DNA from: Ruficoccus amylovorans
GTDB taxonomy: Bacteria > Verrucomicrobiota > Verrucomicrobiia > Opitutales > Cerasicoccaceae
Direction: 5' to 3'
Length of the DNA stretch: 64,000 nucleotides
Assembly (NCBI RefSeq): GCF_014230085.1
Contig: NZ_JACHVB010000014.1
Span: forward strand, 62,001-126,000
The position numbers and the translations under genes are program-made. Under the pieces are notes generated by a model. It was given only the letters and a program-made list of their open reading frames with translations. It was not told where the DNA came from and made no database searches. Below are positions 54,091-64,000 of the stretch, piece after piece (positions within the stretch are counted from its first letter, which is position 1; every line of letters begins with the position of its first letter).

Positions 54091-54119
54091 TTGACTTTTA
54101 GCTGTAAAATTCCTTTATT
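54091..54119 (+). promoter_or_regulatory. Probable lutA promoter, implying a leaderless transcript
   Basis: TTGACT (54091-54096), a 17-nt spacer and TTTATT (54114-54119) are followed after only 8 nt by the GTG start of lutA. The transcript would then start at or within a few bases of the start codon. Confidence 0.45.
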
Positions 54120-54127
54120 GAAAACCC

Positions 54128-54904
54128 GTGACTAACCCCCAACGCACTGTTCCCGCTCCGAAAAAAGTCCAACTCATGGCCACCTGCCTGTGCGACGCGT
54201 TTTTTGACGACGTTGCCGTGGCCACCGTCCAGGTGCTGGAGTACCTGGGGGTCGAGGTTGGCTTCCCGGCTGACCAGACCTGTTGCGGCCAGCCCGCTTT
54301 CAATGCCGGAGACTGGAAAGCCTCGCGCAAGGTCGTCCGCCACGTCGTGGATACCTTCAAGGGCGAGGACCCGGTCGTGGTGCCATCCGGCTCCTGCGCG
54401 GCCATGCTCTTTCACGGTGCGCTGCTGGAGTTTGAAAATGAGCCCGACCTGTCCGAGGTCAAGCAACTGGCCAACCGCTCCTGGGAACTGCTCGACTACA
54501 TCGTCAACGGCCTGGGCGTGAGGGAGTGGCCCGGCTCGTTTCCACACCGGGTGTCCTTTCACCGTTCCTGCCACCTGCGCGGGACGTGCAGCGGCCCCGC
54601 CGCCATGAATCTGATGAAGTCCATCGACGGCCTGGAGTTGGCTACCTTTGGCGAGGCCGAGCAGTGCTGCGGCTTCGGCGGGGCGTTCTCGGTCAGCCAC
54701 CCGAATATTTCGGCCCGTATGGGCGAGCTGAAGCTTGAGCACATCATCGCCGCGAACCCCGAGTACCTCGTCGCAGCCGACATGGGTTGCCTGCTCCATC
54801 TCGGGGGCATTGTGGACAAGTCCGGGATCGAGCTTCCGCGGCTGCACGTGGCGCAGGTGCTGCGCGACGCCCTTGTCTCCGCCAACCTTTTACCCGCCGC
54901 CTGA
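54128..54904 (+). CDS. lutA: Lactate utilisation protein A, CCG-domain Fe-S oxidoreductase
   Basis: This 258-aa protein carries two cysteine-rich CCG motifs, QTCCGQPAFNAGD and EAEQCCGFGGAFSV, which bind an iron-sulfur or related cluster in this family. With LutB and LutC it oxidises L-lactate to pyruvate. The N-terminal strand KKVQLMATCLCDAFF matches LutA/YkgE. That strand requires the GTG at 54128 as start, because a stop codon lies at 54119-54121 in frame; ATG 54176 would cut off conserved residues. It overlaps the spacing of lutB (2 bp between stop and start). Confidence 0.92.
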   Translation: MTNPQRTVPAPKKVQLMATCLCDAFFDDVAVATVQVLEYLGVEVGFPADQTCCGQPAFNAGDWKASRKVVRHVVDTFKGEDPVVVPSGSCAAMLFHGALLEFENEPDLSEVKQLANRSWELLDYIVNGLGVREWPGSFPHRVSFHRSCHLRGTCSGPAAMNLMKSIDGLELATFGEAEQCCGFGGAFSVSHPNISARMGELKLEHIIAANPEYLVAADMGCLLHLGGIVDKSGIELPRLHVAQVLRDALVSANLLPAA

Positions 54905-54906
54905 CC

Positions 54907-56313
54907 ATGCCGACCAAGACCCAGCAGGACATCGACCGCTACGCCCGCGACCTCAACCCCGAGGTTTACACCTCGGTGTACGGCGGGACCAAGGCGACCA
55001 CGGAAAAGCGCCACGACGTGCTTTTCCACGACTACCCGGACCCGGACCTGCTGCGGCGTACGGCGGGCGAGGTCAAGCAGCACACGCTGGAAAACCTCGA
55101 TACCTACCTGCCCAAGGCGGAGGCCGCGCTCAAGGCCAACGGGGCGCAGGTGCACTTCGCCGCCGACGGCGACGCCGCCAACCGCATCATCCTTGAGATC
55201 ATGAAGGCCAACGGGGCCAAGAGCATGGTCAAGTCGAAGAGCATGGTCAGCGAGGAGACCGGCCTGGGCCACTTCCTCGAAGACAACGGCATGAAGTGCC
55301 TGGAAACCGACCTGGGCGAGTTCATCATCCAGATCGACCACGACCACCCGTCGCACATCGTCAAGCCCATTGCCCACAAGAACCGTCGCGACATTGCCAA
55401 GAGCTTCGAGCGCGAGGGGTTGGGCGACTACAATGACGACCCGGCCACCATCACCCGCCGGGCGCGCGAATTCCTGCGCGGCAAGTATTTCGAGGCCGAT
55501 GTCGGCCTGACGGGCGCGAACTTCGTCTCCGCCGAGAGCGGACGGCTCGCCATCGTGACCAACGAGGGCAACGCCCGCTTCTGCATGGCCGCGACTCCGA
55601 TCCACATCGGCATCGTCGGGATCGAAAAACTCATCCCGCACGACCGCGACCTGGCGCTGTTTACCTCGCTCATCGGACGCTCCGGCACCGGCCAGCACCT
55701 GACCGTTTACACGCAGTTCATCAACGGTCCCAGGCGCTTCGGCCAGCCCGATGGCCCCGAGCAGATGCACGTGGTTTTCGTCGATAACAAGCGCACGGAA
55801 GTGCTCGCTTCCAATTGCCGGGAAATCCTGCGCTGCATCCGCTGCGGCGCTTGCCTGAATGTCTGCCCGGTGTACCGGCAGGCCAGTGGCCACGCCTACC
55901 GCAGCGTCTATCCGGGACCGGTTGGCGCGGTGCTCAGCCCGCTGCTGGCGGGCACGCGCTTCCCAGAGCTGGCTGACCTGCCCAAGGCGTCCAGCCTCTG
56001 CGGCGCTTGCAACGAGGTCTGCCCGGTCAATATCCCGATCCCCGATCTGCTTCTGCGCCTGCGTGACAAGGCCAAGACCGAGCACGCGGGCCGGGCCATG
56101 AAGGGCACCCCGCCGATGGGGATGTACGGCCTGCTGGCTAGCCAGCCGCACGCCTGGCGCGCCGCCATGACGATGGGCGCGGCCATGAACCTGACCCCGA
56201 ACGCCGTCATGAACATCATCCCTCCGGCGGCGGCCTGGAACTCCTGCCGCCAGCTCCCGAAGTGGCGCGGCGGCAAATTCCGCCACTGGATGAAAGAACG
56301 CGGCAAAAACTGA
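54907..56313 (+). CDS. lutB: Lactate utilisation protein B, iron-sulfur subunit
   Basis: The 468-aa protein has the LutB N-terminal domain (GANFVSAESGRLAIVTNEGNARF and the GTGQHLTVYTQFINGPRR segment) and two [4Fe-4S] motifs near residues 310-375 (CIRCGACLNVCPVY and CGACNEVCPVNIP). It is the electron-transfer subunit of the LutABC lactate oxidase. ATG 54907 lies 2 bp after the lutA stop; a longer frame from 54787 runs inside lutA and is discarded. The C-terminus contains an Ala/Met-rich segment before a basic end. Confidence 0.94.
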   Translation: MPTKTQQDIDRYARDLNPEVYTSVYGGTKATTEKRHDVLFHDYPDPDLLRRTAGEVKQHTLENLDTYLPKAEAALKANGAQVHFAADGDAANRIILEIMKANGAKSMVKSKSMVSEETGLGHFLEDNGMKCLETDLGEFIIQIDHDHPSHIVKPIAHKNRRDIAKSFEREGLGDYNDDPATITRRAREFLRGKYFEADVGLTGANFVSAESGRLAIVTNEGNARFCMAATPIHIGIVGIEKLIPHDRDLALFTSLIGRSGTGQHLTVYTQFINGPRRFGQPDGPEQMHVVFVDNKRTEVLASNCREILRCIRCGACLNVCPVYRQASGHAYRSVYPGPVGAVLSPLLAGTRFPELADLPKASSLCGACNEVCPVNIPIPDLLLRLRDKAKTEHAGRAMKGTPPMGMYGLLASQPHAWRAAMTMGAAMNLTPNAVMNIIPPAAAWNSCRQLPKWRGGKFRHWMKERGKN

Positions 56314-56338
56314 TCAACCCCGAATACTTTACCGGACA

Positions 56339-56956
56339 ATGCAAGACGATCGCGAACTGGTCATGTCGAGAATCCGCGAGGCGCTGGCCCCGCTCAAGGA
56401 ACGGGCGCAGTACCCCGAGTACGACCCGGAGCTTCCCGTGTGCCGGGCGCACCCGGAGTTCGCGGACGACTGGGAGCTTTTCAGCCATAAAATGAAGCAG
56501 GTCAACGGCACGCCGCTCAAGGGACTCGACGCCCTCGGCCAGTGGCTGGCACAGCAGGGCTTCAAACTCGGCTACTGCGACCCGGCGCTGGTCGAGACGG
56601 TCAGGGCGCATCCCGCTTTCGCCGGGATCACGCTGGAGACGACTTTCGAGCGCTCGCGGGTGGACGACTACACCTTTGGCATCACGCAGGCCTCGGGCGC
56701 CATCGCCGAGACCGGCAGCATCGTTCTCAAGGACAGCGAAACCTCGTCCCGCCTCGGCGCGCTCGCACCCTGGACACACATCGCGATCCTGAAGCGCGCG
56801 CGACTGTATCCGGATTCCATTACAGCGATCAGCCACTTCGGTGATGATCCGTCGATCATCTGGGCCACCGGCCCCTCAAAGACCGCCGATGTGGAGGGCA
56901 TCCTCATCGAGGGTGTGCACGGTCCCGGTGTGCAGGTCTGCTGCCTGCTGGATTAA
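56339..56956 (+). CDS. lutC: Lactate utilisation protein C
   Basis: The 205-aa LutC/YkgG-family protein contains the conserved GITQASGAIAETGSIVLKDSET and IIWATGPSKTADVEGILIEGVHGP. It completes the lut operon 25 bp after lutB. LutC has an NagB-like fold and no metal cysteines. A GAGGGCCTGACC block shortly after the stop (near 56966) recalls the start of the 3'-end repeat described elsewhere, but the match is short. Confidence 0.93.
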   Translation: MQDDRELVMSRIREALAPLKERAQYPEYDPELPVCRAHPEFADDWELFSHKMKQVNGTPLKGLDALGQWLAQQGFKLGYCDPALVETVRAHPAFAGITLETTFERSRVDDYTFGITQASGAIAETGSIVLKDSETSSRLGALAPWTHIAILKRARLYPDSITAISHFGDDPSIIWATGPSKTADVEGILIEGVHGPGVQVCCLLD

Positions 56957-57008
56957 CCGCTGGGTGTGAGGGCCTGACCTGGTAAACTGCTTAAAGCCTC
57001 ACTTTTGG

Positions 57009-57710
57009 CTAGTCCGGTCGCCGTGAGTACCAGGCGCGGATGAGCAGCGATTGCCAGAACTGAACGGGCGTGGGGAGTCCGCTGGCACGCAGGAAGTCTT
57101 CGATGGCTGCCGGTGGGAGCACATTGACGTGTTCGCGCAGTGTTTGCTCGATCTGTGAGGCCTGTTCGGCGGATGCGCCGCTGAGCTTGTGCAGGGCCTT
57201 CCAGGGCTCAATGATGCTGGCGAACTGCGGGGCGTCCGTATCGAAACTTATCTCGGCGTTGATGAGGGTGCCGCCGGGCTTGAGCAATCCGGCCATTTGC
57301 GTGAACATTTGCTGACGCTCCCGGTTGTCGCGGATGAAGTGGGTCACGAGCAGGCAGAGCACGGCGTCGTACCCTGCATCGAGGTCCAGCTCGGAGAGAT
57401 AGGCGTTGTGCAGCTCGCAGCGTTCGAGGATGTTCTCTCGTTCGAGTTTTTCCCTGCACAAAGCCAGCATTGAGGCAGACGGCTCGATCCCGGTGAAGCG
57501 CCAGCAGGGGTGGTCACGGGCCAGCATCAGGATCTCCGTCCCGGTCCCGGTTCCGACGCAGAGCACGCGGGCGTCGGCGGGAAGGTCCGCCAACGTCAGC
57601 CGGATGAGGAAGTGAAGATTCTCGCTGACCGGAGCTATCTTGCGCGCTTTTTCGTCGTAGACGGAAGAGGTCTTTTGATCGAAGAACCTGGCGGTGTTTT
57701 CAGAAGGCAT
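57009..57710 (-). CDS. Class I SAM-dependent methyltransferase
   Basis: The 233-aa protein has the Rossmann methyltransferase motif I in ARVLCVGTGTGTEILMLAR, motif II-like FTGIEPSASMLALCREKL, motif post-II with YDAVLCLLVTHFI and the LLKPGGTLINAEI motif. The substrate is unknown. I chose ATG 57710 (MPSENTARFFDQKTSS), which matches the usual short lead before motif I, over a longer frame to 57791. It converges on lutC. Confidence 0.8.
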   Translation of the reverse strand: MPSENTARFFDQKTSSVYDEKARKIAPVSENLHFLIRLTLADLPADARVLCVGTGTGTEILMLARDHPCWRFTGIEPSASMLALCREKLERENILERCELHNAYLSELDLDAGYDAVLCLLVTHFIRDNRERQQMFTQMAGLLKPGGTLINAEISFDTDAPQFASIIEPWKALHKLSGASAEQASQIEQTLREHVNVLPPAAIEDFLRASGLPTPVQFWQSLLIRAWYSRRPD

Positions 57711-57859
57711 AGCGATAGAGAACGGCAAGATGACTGCTTGACCATGAATGAAGGCGGAGAGGCAAACCATGAGAGGCCGATGCCCGCTCACGCGGTATTT
57801 CCGGGATGGGTCGCGGCTATGCGGGTGTCATTGCGCAGAACAACCCCACCGTCGGGCAG

Positions 57860-57937
57860 CCGTCTTTCTGGCACGCAAGAAGGGTGGCTGATTAACTGAT
57901 CCAGCCGGACCCCATCAATGTCCAGTGCGGTCAGGCC
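57860..57937 (-). repeat. 3'-end structured repeat after the TM2 gene
   Basis: Read leftward from the TM2 stop codon comes TGACCGCACTGGACATT (57933-57917 on the minus strand), identical to 6456-6472 after ppk2. A GGGG block and a GGCTG/CAGCC hairpin follow. The rest of the gap 57711-57859 shows no gene that I can support. Confidence 0.55.
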
Positions 57938-58204
57938 CTAGAACCAGCCTTTTTTGCCTTCGATGTAGGTGGCGGCAAATTCGGCGTCGCTGCGGGTCAG
58001 GTAGATGATGCCTTCGATCAGGCCGATGATCCCCACCACCCAGGCGAGGAAGCCGACGGAGATGACGCTGACCAGAAGCATGATGATCCCTTCCTTGGTG
58101 TAGCCGAGGATGAACTTGTGAACCCCGAAGGCACCCAGGAGGATGCCGCAGATGCCAGCGGCGATTTTCTTGCCGGATACGTCTGAAGATACTGCGTCTG
58201 TCAT
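57938..58204 (-). CDS. TM2-domain membrane protein
   Basis: The 88-aa protein has the TM2 pattern: GKKIAAGICGILLGAFGVHKFILGY as the first span and turn, then KEGIIMLLVSV and the second span WVVGIIGLIEGIIYLT. A Lys/Gly-rich end follows. TM2 proteins are small integral membrane proteins of unknown role. It lies 40 bp after the GYF_2-containing membrane protein on the same strand, so the two are probably one unit. The ATG at 58204 gives the TM2 start; the 34-residue upstream extension is non-conserved. Confidence 0.82.
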   Translation of the reverse strand: MTDAVSSDVSGKKIAAGICGILLGAFGVHKFILGYTKEGIIMLLVSVISVGFLAWVVGIIGLIEGIIYLTRSDAEFAATYIEGKKGWF

Positions 58205-58244
58205 AAGAGTAAGGATTAGCGGTTGGGAGAGTGTGAGAGTGGTT

Positions 58245-58931
58245 TTAGTAGCGGTTTTGCTCAAGCTGTTGCCGGAACTCCTCAAGAAAGTTGGGCGAAG
58301 ATGCACCGATAACGCCGATGAAGACGATAAAGAGCAGGGCCAGTACGATCGAGAGCAGGGTTATCACCCCCATGATGATGATGAGCAGCTTGATCTTGTT
58401 TTGCGCGGTGATCGCGGTCATCAGGTCGCCGCTGAGGGCGGCGTCGCGGGCGCGGTTGGCGGCCTGCCACATGAGCACACCCATCCAGATCGGCAACCAG
58501 GCGAAAATGATCCCGATGCCGAAGCTTCCGATGATATAGATGCCCGCGTACAGGAACTGGAGCACGGCCATGAGTTTCAACCAGAAACCGGACTTGGCCA
58601 GCGGTTCACTCAGGGCGATGACGGCCGCTTCCTGGATATTCGAGCCGCCACCGAGGTGGCTCGTGGTTTCGGGAAAGGTGGGGGCAGGCATGGCACTGGC
58701 CGGACTGGCCATCGGCGTACCGAGCTTGATCGGGCCGGGGGCGGTATGCTTCGGACCGGCAAAGAGGTCGGAGAACTCCGGCAGCTCACCCAAGGGGCGG
58801 GCGGGCTCCGAACCCCGGCGCACCAGCGTCTGGGCATTTGCGCGGCCCTGCTGGGCCCATTCGCGGATGGTCATTGCTGAGACGGGGCCGTACTCTTTGC
58901 CGTCTCCTCCAGTGATGGTGTAGTCTTCCAC
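58245..58931 (-). CDS. GYF_2 (DUF4339)-domain membrane protein
   Basis: The 228-aa protein starts with a GYF_2-like module (YTITGGDGKEYGPVSAMTIREWAQQGRANAQTLVRRGSE). A Pro/Ala-rich linker is followed by a membrane part with about three spans (FWLKLMAVLQFLYAGIYIIGSFGIGIIFAWLPIW and IKLLIIIMGVITLLSIVLALLFIVFIGVIG). GYF_2 modules recur in membrane proteins of Planctomycetes and Verrucomicrobia, with unknown partners. It is the first gene of the pair with the TM2 protein. The start ATG at 58931 begins directly with the GYF_2 fold. Confidence 0.78.
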   Translation of the reverse strand: MEDYTITGGDGKEYGPVSAMTIREWAQQGRANAQTLVRRGSEPARPLGELPEFSDLFAGPKHTAPGPIKLGTPMASPASAMPAPTFPETTSHLGGGSNIQEAAVIALSEPLAKSGFWLKLMAVLQFLYAGIYIIGSFGIGIIFAWLPIWMGVLMWQAANRARDAALSGDLMTAITAQNKIKLLIIIMGVITLLSIVLALLFIVFIGVIGASSPNFLEEFRQQLEQNRY

Positions 58932-59075
58932 AGCGGTAAATAAAGTAGTCAGCGTACTTATCTGTAGGGAAACTAACGCTTACGCCGATAGCAGTGCAAG
59001 CCTGATTCCTGATCGGTGGCAAAAGGCGTTTTTTTGATTTTTCCTTCACAGGGATTCCCGCTAGGGTGCGCCCTT

Positions 59076-59747
59076 ATGAGTACCTTCAGACCGGCGACGC
59101 TGTCCGACCAGATCTACCGCGAGTTGCAGCGGCGCATCTTGCGCTGTGAGCTGGCTCCGGGGGAGCGTCTGGTCGAAAAGGCACTCTGCGAGGAGCTGGC
59201 CGTGTCGCGCGCCAGCCTGCGGGAGGCGCTTAACCGGTTGGCCCAGGACAAGCTCGTTACGCTCAAGCCCAACTGCGGCTTCAGCGTCACCCCGATCACG
59301 ATTGAGAGCTTCCGCAACGTGTGCGAACTGCGGCGCGTGGTCGAGTCGCAGGTCGCGGCGCTGGCCGCCGAGCGCGCCACTCCCGCCGACATCGCGCAAA
59401 TGCGCCTGAGCGCGGTGGTCGATTGCGCCTTCGACGACAAGGACGCCTTTGCGGTTTATTGTGAGAGCAACCGCGCCTTTCACCAGAGCATTGCCGAGTG
59501 CATCGACAACCTTCTGCTGGAGGACATCGTACTGGCCGCGCTCGACAAGGACCAGCAGCCCATTTACTACGGGATCGATATCTCGGTCTGCACGCGTCCG
59601 CTCGATGTGACCGCCGAGCACCTGGCTATCGTTGACGCTATCGAGGCCCGTGATCCGGCCCGTGCCCGCGACCTGATGGCCCAGCATATCGGTAAAAAAG
59701 AGGACCGCATCCTCGACGCCCTCAAAGCCAAAGACATCCCAGCATGA
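59076..59747 (+). CDS. GntR-family transcriptional regulator (FCD subfamily)
   Basis: The 223-aa protein has the GntR winged helix (LSDQIYRELQRRILRCELAPGERLVEKALCEELAVSRASLREALNRLAQDKLVTL). A helical FCD ligand-binding domain follows, with VCELRRVVESQVAALAAER, NRAFHQSIAE and AEHLAIVDAIEARDPARARDLMAQHI. FCD members usually sense organic acids. The lactate genes lie 2 kb upstream, but there is no direct sign that this regulator controls them. Its stop overlaps the nth start (ATGA). ATG 59076 gives the normal start. Confidence 0.9.
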   Translation: MSTFRPATLSDQIYRELQRRILRCELAPGERLVEKALCEELAVSRASLREALNRLAQDKLVTLKPNCGFSVTPITIESFRNVCELRRVVESQVAALAAERATPADIAQMRLSAVVDCAFDDKDAFAVYCESNRAFHQSIAECIDNLLLEDIVLAALDKDQQPIYYGIDISVCTRPLDVTAEHLAIVDAIEARDPARARDLMAQHIGKKEDRILDALKAKDIPA

Positions 59748-60403
59748 GCATGACCAAGACCGAACGCGCCGCCTGGATCGCGGACGAGTTGCAGCGGCTT
59801 TTCCCGCAACCGAAAATCCCCCTCGACCACAAAGACCCGTACACACTGTTGGTAGCCGTGCTGCTTTCGGCACAATGCACCGACGTGCGGGTCAACCAGG
59901 TGACGCCGCTTCTTTTCGCCCGGGCGGACAACCCGGCAGACATGGCGCGTGTGCCAGTGGAGGAGATTCAGGCCATCATCCGCCCTTGCGGGCTGGCCCC
60001 GGCCAAGGCCAAGGGCATCAGCGGCCTTTCGAAGATTATTATGGAAAAACACCGGGGCGAGGTGCCCCGCACGCTGGAGGAGTTGGAGGCGCTGCCAGGG
60101 GTGGGGCACAAGACGGCCTCGGTCGTCATGGTACAGGCTTTCGGCCAGCCGGCCTTTCCCGTCGATACGCACATTCACCGCCTGGCCCAGCGCTGGGAGC
60201 TTTCCAGCGGAAAAAACGTCGTCCAGACCGAGCGCGACCTCAAGCGGCTTTTCCCGGAAGAGAAGTGGCACGACCTGCACTTGCAAATCATCTACTACGG
60301 GCGCGAAGTCTGCCCCGCCCGCGGTTGTGACGGGTTGCGTTGCCCGGTTTGCCAGACCTGTTTCCCTGATCGCAAGCGCCCGCGCAAACGCAAACCGGCT
60401 TGA
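59744..60403 (+). CDS. nth: Endonuclease III (DNA glycosylase/AP lyase) with unusual cysteine spacing
   Basis: The 219-aa helix-hairpin-helix glycosylase has the family core: DPYTLLVAVLLSAQCTDVRVNQVTP, the HhH motif LEALPGVGHKTASVVM, and the catalytic aspartate in AFPVDTHIHRLAQR. It removes oxidised pyrimidines and cleaves the DNA strand. The C-terminal iron-sulfur segment reads CPARGCDGLRCPVCQTC, so five cysteines are spaced x4, x4, x2, x2. The classical cluster is spaced x6, x2, x5. The gene overlaps the GntR stop by 4 bp (ATGA). Confidence 0.92.
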   Translation: MSMTKTERAAWIADELQRLFPQPKIPLDHKDPYTLLVAVLLSAQCTDVRVNQVTPLLFARADNPADMARVPVEEIQAIIRPCGLAPAKAKGISGLSKIIMEKHRGEVPRTLEELEALPGVGHKTASVVMVQAFGQPAFPVDTHIHRLAQRWELSSGKNVVQTERDLKRLFPEEKWHDLHLQIIYYGREVCPARGCDGLRCPVCQTCFPDRKRPRKRKPA

Positions 60404-60410
60404 GGGTTTT

Positions 60411-60836
60411 TTATTCCGCCGGAGGCGAGTCACTCGTCACCGCGTCGTTTTCTGAGGCGGAGGGGTTGGCCGGGAATTCACCTGCGGAGGGAGAGGGCGG
60501 GGTGGTCGCTTCTGGATTCAGGAAGCGGATTTTCCCATCGACGAGGAAAATGTTCTGTTTTGCACCTGAGTCATTCTCATTAGTAAGGGGGTTCTCGGAC
60601 TCTTCGTAGCGCAGGTTGCGCATCTCGGCGGTGTTTACTTTTTTCGCGCTGAGGGCAAAGAGACTTTTCGAGAGCCAGTTGTCGGGCATTGGGTAGTCGC
60701 GCGAGGCGATATTGAACAACAGGCAGGTGTTGTCAAAAAGCGCGTGCGCACTGCTCAGGGGCAATACGGCCAGGCAACCGACGGCCAGCCAGCAGGGTAA
60801 TGAATGGGGGTAGGGCATGCCATTTATCCTGACCAT
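60411..60836 (-). CDS. Secreted protein of unknown function, about 141 aa
   Basis: The protein begins with a signal peptide (MPYPHSLPCWLAVGCLAVLPLSSAHA, possibly from MVRINGMPY at 60836). It continues as a small polar domain (LFDNTCLLFNIASRDYPMPDNWLSKSLFALSAKKVNTAEMR) with an acidic Pro/Ser-rich C-terminus. I do not recognise a family. It is convergent with nth. A longer frame to 60884 exists and is not favoured. The 271 bp upstream, to clpB, hold no gene. Confidence 0.5.
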   Translation of the reverse strand: MVRINGMPYPHSLPCWLAVGCLAVLPLSSAHALFDNTCLLFNIASRDYPMPDNWLSKSLFALSAKKVNTAEMRNLRYEESENPLTNENDSGAKQNIFLVDGKIRFLNPEATTPPSPSAGEFPANPSASENDAVTSDSPPAE

Positions 60837-61107
60837 GTGTCGGGATGGTGACAACTGAAAACTGGCCGTAACAAGCATTGGCAAGAGGATGAATCGGGCT
60901 TGCTATCCGTTGTCGCGGTTAGTAGGACAAACAACGTGAAATTTTGTCGCGGGCCGGGAAATTATGGCACAGGCCCGCTGATTTACCCCTCGTCTGTGGT
61001 TTTATTAAAATGCCGATAAGCTGCTTGTTAGCAATAGATTAAATAGACGTAGACATCGGTCTTTCGCCCGACGCCGGTCTGGAACGCTTTGTGCAAATCC
61101 GTTCACC

Positions 61108-63711
<2,604 letters not shown>

Positions 63712-63782
63712 AGCGCAGGATAATGAGGGCTGGCGACCCTGCGCCGCCACAAGGACGGCTCTCCAGAGCGAATTACATTTCG

Positions 63783-63812
63783 ATGCCTCCGGTTTTTCCG
63801 GAGGCATTTTTT
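63783..63812 (+). terminator. Intrinsic terminator after clpB
   Basis: ATGCCTCCGG (63783-63792) and CCGGAGGCAT (63798-63807) form a perfect 10-bp stem with a T5 loop, followed by a T run to 63812. Confidence 0.9.
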
Positions 63813-63913
63813 ATAGGGGTTGTCAGTCGCGTCGCCTGGCGCTGTGTCAAAAAGGCGCAATTTTACAATTTGATGCGTTACAAGTGTGAAATCATCCCTG
63901 TAGTGTACGCTGC

Positions 63914-64000
63914 ATGCCCGAGAGCATTCTGATCGTTGACGACGAGAAACATACCCGCGAGGGTCTGGCGGTGGCGCTGGAGGACGACTACGACGTGTAC
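63914..64000 (+). CDS. Response regulator, N-terminal fragment (3' end outside window)
   Basis: The last 29 codons read MPESILIVDDEKHTREGLAVALEDDYDVY, the first strand and acidic pair of a receiver domain. The EKHTREGLAVALE helix is common in NtrC-type sigma54 activators, but the rest lies outside the window, so the output domain is unknown. Confidence 0.75.
   Translation, partial: MPESILIVDDEKHTREGLAVALEDDYDVY

Noticed and set aside
60837-61107. CIRCE heat-shock operator upstream of clpB
   Set aside because: No TTAGCACTC-N9-GAGTGCTAA or close variant is present; only a short TTAGCA occurs by itself.

Overview
The window (64 kb, GC-rich, roughly 60% by eye) reads as one contiguous stretch of a Gram-negative bacterial chromosome. 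Signal peptides, periplasmic fusion proteins, a FUSC-type efflux protein and the general protein style point to a PVC-group bacterium, most likely Verrucomicrobiota (Opitutae-like). That placement is inference: there is no rRNA gene here. Almost no gene has a recognisable Shine-Dalgarno sequence, even rpsU, nusA, infB and clpB. I found no tRNA, rRNA, CRISPR array, transposase or prophage.

Layout. 0-6.4 kb: 3' end of uvrA, an inositol-monophosphatase-family gene, a secreted protein of unknown function, a beta-CASP metallo-hydrolase, a thiH-thiS pair (no thiG in view), and a PPK2 polyphosphate kinase. 6.4-12.4 kb: a complete glycerol module (GlpR-like repressor, glpF, glpK, glpD), followed by a 600-bp intergenic repeat nest. 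12.4-21.1 kb: dnaE, rpsU, and a leftward cluster of a six-hairpin glycosidase-like protein with two glycosyltransferases. 21.4-28.7 kb: a small anchored protein, the three-gene osmolyte operon for N-acetylglutaminylglutamine amide (amidotransferase, synthetase, M42 peptidase), and a divergent OPT-family transporter. 28.9-35.8 kb: a HutW/ChuW-like radical SAM protein and a three-gene phosphorelay (membrane kinase, single-domain receiver, hybrid kinase). 36.0-40.5 kb: a Cys-rich miniprotein, an unknown protein, a Fur-family regulator, then an ArsR-family regulator with a perfect palindromic operator in front of a four-domain sulfur-trafficking fusion (CoA-disulfide reductase, rhodanese, TusA, DsrE-like). 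40.9-48.8 kb: the translation cluster nusA-infB-rbfA-(GNAT)-nrnA-truB-ribF. 48.9-54.0 kb: an efflux locus (FUSC, DUF1656, membrane-fusion protein) in which the membrane-fusion protein is fused to a BtuF-like periplasmic binding domain. 54.1-57.0 kb: lutABC for lactate oxidation. 57.0-64.0 kb: a methyltransferase, a TM2/GYF_2 membrane pair, a GntR regulator overlapping nth, a secreted unknown protein, clpB, and the start of a response-regulator gene.

The main unexplained signals are: (1) the membrane-fusion protein/BtuF-like chimera beside a FUSC exporter; (2) a structured repeat sitting directly after the stop codons of dnaE, ppk2 and the TM2 gene, always in sense orientation, with compensatory stem changes between tandem units; (3) a second palindromic intergenic repeat with a conserved loop, found in both orientations; (4) a 142-nt inverted-repeat element near dnaE; and (5) general absence of Shine-Dalgarno sites, with G-poor leaders in front of several genes.
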